From positions 1-64,000 of the forward strand of contig DVLT01000046.1 of the NCBI GenBank assembly GCA_018715345.1: a stretch of DNA of 64,000 bases, written 5' to 3'. This DNA is from Candidatus Onthocola gallistercoris. GTDB taxonomy: Bacteria; Bacillota; Clostridia; Lachnospirales; Lachnospiraceae. Shown here piece after piece: positions 61,212-64,000 of the stretch. A model generated the notes under the pieces. That model ran no database searches and was not told the DNA's origin. It was given only the letters and a program-made list of their open reading frames with translations. The number at the start of each line of letters is the position of its first letter. Positions within the stretch are counted from its first letter, which is position 1. The translations under genes were made by a program, and so were the position numbers.

Positions 61212-61400
61212 ATGCCAATGACTCCGAAGGAGATGATAAAGCTCCTAAAGAAAAACGGCTTTCAGGAAATTAGCCAGAACGGCTCACATGTAAAAATGGA
61301 AAATCCTGAAAATAAAAGAACGGTAATCGTTCCTTATCACTCCAAAGACTTAAAAAAGGGTTTGGAGCAGGCACTATTAAAACAGGCGGGGCTAAAATAG
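61212..61400 (+). CDS. hicA: HicA-type mRNA interferase toxin
   Basis: A 62-residue double-stranded-RNA-binding-like fold. The catalytic His lies in GSHVKMENPENKRTVIVP, with the start PKEMIKLLKKNGFQEI, both typical. It would cleave mRNA and stop translation when HicB is lost. The ribosome site AAGGAG is about 10 bases upstream. It precedes hicB in the canonical order. Confidence 0.9.
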   Translation: MPMTPKEMIKLLKKNGFQEISQNGSHVKMENPENKRTVIVPYHSKDLKKGLEQALLKQAGLK

Positions 61401-61429
61401 CCCCTGCCGCCTGAATGGAGGTATCACGT

Positions 61430-61822
61430 ATGGATCGATTGTTTTATCCGGCTATTTTTCATAAAGCGGAGGAAGGCGGTTTTTGGGTGTCATTTCCAGA
61501 TATACCGGAATGTCTGACCCAAGGAGAAGATATGAATCAGGCTTATGAAATGGCAGTGGATGCATTAGGTCTTTCATTAACTACGATGGAAGAACGTCAC
61601 GAGGATGTCCCTGCAGCTTCGGATCCAGACAGGATCGACACGGAAGATGGTTTTCTGGTAGTCATTGAATTTGATATGGCAGCTTATCGGAGGAAGCATT
61701 GTTCAAGGGCGGTCAAGAAAACACTGAGTATCCCTGAGTGGTTGAATGAAGCTGCGGTAAAAGCTGGGATAAATTTTTCTCAAGTGCTTCAGGAAGCGTT
61801 AATAGAAAAAATGAATTTATAG
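61430..61822 (+). CDS. hicB: HicB-type antitoxin
   Basis: A 130-residue antitoxin. The N-terminal HicB fold reads YPAIFHKAEEGGFWVSFPD, IPECLTQGEDMNQAYEMAV and DALGLSLTTMEE. The C-terminal half (SIPEWLNEAAVKAGINFSQ, VLQEALIEKM) is a ribbon-helix-helix type DNA-binding domain that should bind the TACGT operators. GGAGG is eight bases before the ATG at 61430, which sets the start. Confidence 0.9.
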   Translation: MDRLFYPAIFHKAEEGGFWVSFPDIPECLTQGEDMNQAYEMAVDALGLSLTTMEERHEDVPAASDPDRIDTEDGFLVVIEFDMAAYRRKHCSRAVKKTLSIPEWLNEAAVKAGINFSQVLQEALIEKMNL

Positions 61823-61841
61823 GAAATGATCAGATCAAGCA

Positions 61842-61874
61842 AGAGGATGGATTAAAGAAGCCGTCCTCTTTTTT
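61842..61874 (+). terminator. terminator of hicAB
   Basis: AGAGGATGG (61842-61850) pairs with CCGTCCTCT (61861-61869), one mismatch, then TTTTTT. It isolates the toxin-antitoxin unit from the endolysin. Confidence 0.8.
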
Positions 61875-61913
61875 GAGTTTTCAGGCCGGTACAACCGGCA
61901 GAAAGGGAAGGAA

Positions 61914-62879
61914 ATGGCAAGATTAAAAGCAAACATGTTATCAGAAAATAAATATAGCATAAAATGTCCGTATGAGATGGTTCCAGAATATGTGACTGTC
62001 CATAATACAGCCAATGATGCTTCAGCAGCGAATGAAGTGGCCTATATGATCAGCAATAATAATGAGGTATCCTTCCATTATGCTGTGGATGATAAGGAGA
62101 TTGTGCAGGGCGTTCCGGAAAATCGGAATACGTGGAACGCCGGAGATGGTAACGGCCCTGGAAACAGGAAGTCCATATCGGTGGAAATCTGTTACAGTAA
62201 GTCGGGCGGCGACCGGTTCATTCAGGCTGAGAAGAACGCTGCCGAGTTTGTGGCGAGGATCCTGAAACAGCACGGATGGGGCATAGACCGCGTGAAGAAG
62301 CACCAGGACTGGAATGGAAAATATTGTCCACACAGGACTCTGGATATGGGATGGGATCGCTTCTTAAATATGGTTAAGAGCCACATGGATGGAAATACTC
62401 AGCCGTCCGTTCCTCAGACACCGTCGAAACCCTCCGGATCCACGCCGACCAACCAGACCGTACATGCTTATTACCGCGTTCGAACCCAGAAGCACGGCTG
62501 GCTTCCGGAAGTCACAGATCTGTCCGATTATGCCGGCTGGGAGGATTCCTCAATCACTGATGTGGCCATCCGGGTATCTGATGGCTCTGTCAAGTACAGG
62601 GTACATACCGGAGGCCGCTGGCTGCCTTATGTGACCGGCTGTAATATCAATGATGATCAGAACGGCTATGCCGGCATTCATACGCCTATTGATGCTATCG
62701 AAGTGTATTATTATACTCCGGATAGCATCCGGCCGTATAAGCGGGCTAAGTACCGTGTGGCGCCGGTCGGCGCCAGCTATTATCCGTATCAATATGACAA
62801 TGAGATAGGAAACGGACAGGATGGTTATGCAGGAGATCTGAAGAACAAGATCGGAAAATTCCAGCTGTGCATTGAGTAA
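61914..62879 (+). CDS. phage endolysin, N-acetylmuramoyl-L-alanine amidase
   Basis: A 321-residue lytic enzyme. The Amidase_2 domain (about 20-160) has the zinc ligands in TVHNTAND, the VSFHYAVDD strand, NAGDGNGPGNRKSISVEIC and HQDWNGKYCPHR. A Pro/Ser/Thr linker (163-185) follows, then a C-terminal cell-wall binding region of two related strands (YYRVRTQKHGWLPEVTDL and KYRVHTGGRWLPYVTG). It cuts the muramoyl-alanine bond. Confidence 0.92.
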   Translation: MARLKANMLSENKYSIKCPYEMVPEYVTVHNTANDASAANEVAYMISNNNEVSFHYAVDDKEIVQGVPENRNTWNAGDGNGPGNRKSISVEICYSKSGGDRFIQAEKNAAEFVARILKQHGWGIDRVKKHQDWNGKYCPHRTLDMGWDRFLNMVKSHMDGNTQPSVPQTPSKPSGSTPTNQTVHAYYRVRTQKHGWLPEVTDLSDYAGWEDSSITDVAIRVSDGSVKYRVHTGGRWLPYVTGCNINDDQNGYAGIHTPIDAIEVYYYTPDSIRPYKRAKYRVAPVGASYYPYQYDNEIGNGQDGYAGDLKNKIGKFQLCIE

Positions 62880-62903
62880 TGATGGCACAATAAAATTACA
62901 TAT

Positions 62904-62936
62904 GGACTCGCCGGGAAACCGGCGGGTCCTTTTTTT
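62904..62936 (+). terminator. terminator of the endolysin gene
   Basis: GGACTCGCCGG (62904-62914) pairs with CCGGCGGGTCC (62919-62929) around GAAA, followed by a run of T. Confidence 0.88.
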
Positions 62937-62991
62937 AATGCCCAAAATGTAAGAAGATTAGATGATGCTGGAAACAAACAGACGTGTGTGG

Positions 62992-62997
62992 TATAAT
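62992..62997 (+). promoter_or_regulatory. extended -10 promoter of the small peptide gene
   Basis: TATAAT preceded by TGTGG, an extended -10 element with no good -35 box. It lies 47 bp before the GTG start of the 28-residue peptide. Confidence 0.65.
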
Positions 62998-63044
62998 GCT
63001 TCTGTTGCCGCCTCCTATACTGGCACGGAAGGGAGGTGTCTTGC

Positions 63045-63131
63045 GTGGATATTATTATTTCTCTTACTGTTGCCGTTACGGCAGGTGTGATTTGCCATCT
63101 CATCTGCAAATGGTTGGACGGTGACAAGTAA
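63045..63131 (+). CDS. 28-residue hydrophobic peptide, type I toxin-like
   Basis: The product begins MDIIISLTVAVTAGVICHL (GTG start) and ends KWLDGDK, one membrane helix with a charged tail, the form of Fst/TxpA-like toxins and of small holin-like toxins common in Lachnospiraceae. GGGAGG at 63031-63036 is an ideal ribosome site, but CCTCC at 63011-63015 can pair with its GGAGG and hide it. A structured 3' region with a strong terminator follows, and an opposing promoter lies downstream. All are features of type I systems. Confidence 0.7.
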   Translation: MDIIISLTVAVTAGVICHLICKWLDGDK

Positions 63132-63183
63132 CCGGCAACCAGCCTATGGGTTTAAGCCTTCCCATTGCCAAAAGTAGGAATAG

Positions 63184-63214
63184 AAAACCCCGGAGGTTGC
63201 AGCTCCGGGGTTTT
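63184..63214. terminator. bidirectional terminator after the small peptide gene
   Basis: AAAACCCCGGA (63184-63194) pairs perfectly with TCCGGGGTTTT (63204-63214). The A and T flanks let it work on both strands, for the peptide mRNA and for a convergent RNA from 63261. Confidence 0.88.
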
Positions 63215-63260
63215 CGTTTGCCATCTTGCATGGACTTATTACTTCTCTTTGCCTACTGGC

Positions 63261-63289
63261 ATTATAGCATATGCGATTCTAAAATGCAA
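63261..63289 (-). promoter_or_regulatory. minus-strand promoter facing the small peptide gene, candidate antisense RNA
   Basis: On the minus strand TTGCAT (63289-63284), 17-bp spacer and TATAAT (63266-63261). It would transcribe towards the peptide gene and has no protein-coding frame of note in front of it, so an antisense RNA overlapping the peptide mRNA 3' end is the likely product. Confidence 0.6.
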
Positions 63290-63459
63290 TATTCGCAGGG
63301 ATGTGAATTATCTACAGAAATTCGTGTGATATTTCGTGTTGCATCATCTGGAAAAATACCGTTAAATATGGAAGAAACACGATTATTTCGGCAAAGTAAA
63401 AACGCCGACAAACCTTGAATTTATCGGCGTTCCCCGTGTTTCGTGTATCCTTGAAAGAA

Positions 63460-63530
63460 AGCAGATAGCGGGAATCGAACCCGTCTCTCCAGCTTGGGAA
63501 GCTGGCGTTCTACCGATGAACTATATCTGC
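63460..63530 (-). tRNA. tRNA-Gly (anticodon CCC)
   Basis: The minus strand folds into a cloverleaf: acceptor GCAGATA with TATCTGC, D arm GTTC/GAAC, anticodon arm CCAGC-TTCCCAA-GCTGG (anticodon CCC), T loop GGTTCGATTCC. The 3' CCA is not encoded. It lies at the right edge of the prophage remnant and is a plausible attachment site, although no second copy of its 3' end is seen in the window. Confidence 0.9.
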
Positions 63531-63693
63531 ATTTAAGCTATCTCTTATTTTAACATGGTTTTAAAATTAGTCAATAGTTATGTTTTTATCTTTACATTAC
63601 AAATAGAAATTTAACATCAGTATAGTTTTCTGGAAAAGGTTATGATATACTGTTCTGGATAAAAACAGGTTTTTGACTGCGAGGAGGGACGGC

Positions 63694-64000
63694 ATGAAAA
63701 AGAGTGTTAAGATGTTTTCATCTGTAAAAGAGTGGGGGATGATCCTGGTCGGTGCAGCCATCTTTTCGGCTTCCATCAATACTTTCATTACACCCTTGGG
63801 GCTGTTTAACGGGGGGTTCCTGGGGATTTCCCAGCTGCTTCGGGAACTGATGCTTTTTCTGTTCCCATCTATCCAGGGCAATGTGGATCTTTCCGGGATC
63901 ATCTATTTTGTTTTGAATATACCCGTGCTCATATTGGCACGAAAACGTCTGGGCGGCCTTTTCTTTGCGAAAACGGTGTTTTGTGTTTGCTGCTACAGCG
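63694..64000 (+). CDS. YitT-family membrane protein (3' end outside window)
   Basis: The frame stays open to the last base. The visible 102 residues start MKKSVKMFSSVKEWGMI and include helices INTFITPLGLFNGGFLGISQ and IIYFVLNIPVLIL, then the KTVFC-like segment, the N-terminal half of YitT/DUF161 proteins, six-helix membrane proteins of unknown transport function. GAGGAGGG is eight bases before the ATG. Confidence 0.8.
   Translation, partial: MKKSVKMFSSVKEWGMILVGAAIFSASINTFITPLGLFNGGFLGISQLLRELMLFLFPSIQGNVDLSGIIYFVLNIPVLILARKRLGGLFFAKTVFCVCCYS

Noticed and set aside
63146..63418. 90-codon frame after the small peptide gene
   Set aside because: It crosses a strong bidirectional terminator and the opposing promoter, with no ribosome site.
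63460..63530. attR/attL pair at the tRNA-Gly
   Set aside because: No second copy of the tRNA 3' end (GCAGATAGCGGGAAT) is found near the left prophage edge, so tRNA integration is not demonstrated.

Overview
The window looks like a chromosome segment of a low-to-medium GC Firmicute of class Clostridia, most likely Lachnospiraceae. The support is Gram-positive Shine-Dalgarno sites, sigma-A promoters with 17-bp spacers, a type III glutamine synthetase (GlnN), a three-subunit glutamate synthase, an ANTAR antiterminator next to glnA, a FeoA-FeoB fusion, a large 2-hydroxyacyl-CoA dehydratase activase, and clostridial-type mobilisation and siphophage genes. Names rest on reading the sequence, not on database searches.

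Layout. (1) 1-5.8 kb is the right part of an integrated mobilizable element: a replication-type AAA ATPase (cut by the window edge), an oriT-like palindrome cluster, a MobV relaxase operon, a small protein divergent from an XRE regulator with paired operators, and an AT-rich cargo pair (DUF262 protein plus HEPN protein) that is a candidate defence or abortive-infection module. A 120-bp-spaced repeat and a strong terminator close it. (2) 5.8-20.2 kb is core genome: a membrane diguanylate cyclase, an NADPH-dependent FMN-type oxidoreductase, an ABC exporter, feoAB, a MoxR-DUF58-transglutaminase-type cluster whose last gene lacks its catalytic domain, and the activase. (3) 20.7-26.2 kb is a five-gene polyamine operon (arginine decarboxylase, aminopropyltransferase, agmatinase, carboxy(nor)spermidine dehydrogenase and decarboxylase). 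(4) 26.3-33.7 kb holds two small HTH regulators, an Opp/Dpp peptide importer and a co-transcribed acetamidase/formamidase family enzyme, followed by an unassigned structured RNA with its own terminator.

(5) 34.0-49.4 kb is a nitrogen-assimilation island: asnA-glnN on the minus strand, and on the plus strand a split glutamate synthase (glutaminase, FMN/4Fe-4S and GXGXG subunits), glnA, an ANTAR regulator, pyrG, carB and an AGCS-family symporter. The two divergent promoters both fire into promoter-proximal terminators. Each terminator overlaps a small hairpin with the same AAAGGC hexaloop, which fits control by the neighbouring ANTAR protein. (6) 49.6-53.5 kb is a two-component system with an anchored unknown protein and a VanY-type carboxypeptidase.

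(7) 53.7-63.2 kb is a truncated siphophage prophage. It keeps a 5'-truncated minor capsid gene with a toxin-like C-terminus and a small candidate immunity gene, a chimeric tape-measure remnant, distal tail, tail-spike and fibre genes, a holin, a HicAB pair and an amidase endolysin. A 28-residue hydrophobic peptide gene resembling a type I toxin follows, with an opposing promoter. A tRNA-Gly and the start of a YitT-family gene end the window.

The best candidates for undescribed biology are the DUF262-HEPN pair, the shared-hexaloop leaders in the nitrogen island, the orphan RNA at 33.7-34.0 kb, the capsid-toxin/immunity cassette and the small type I-like locus.
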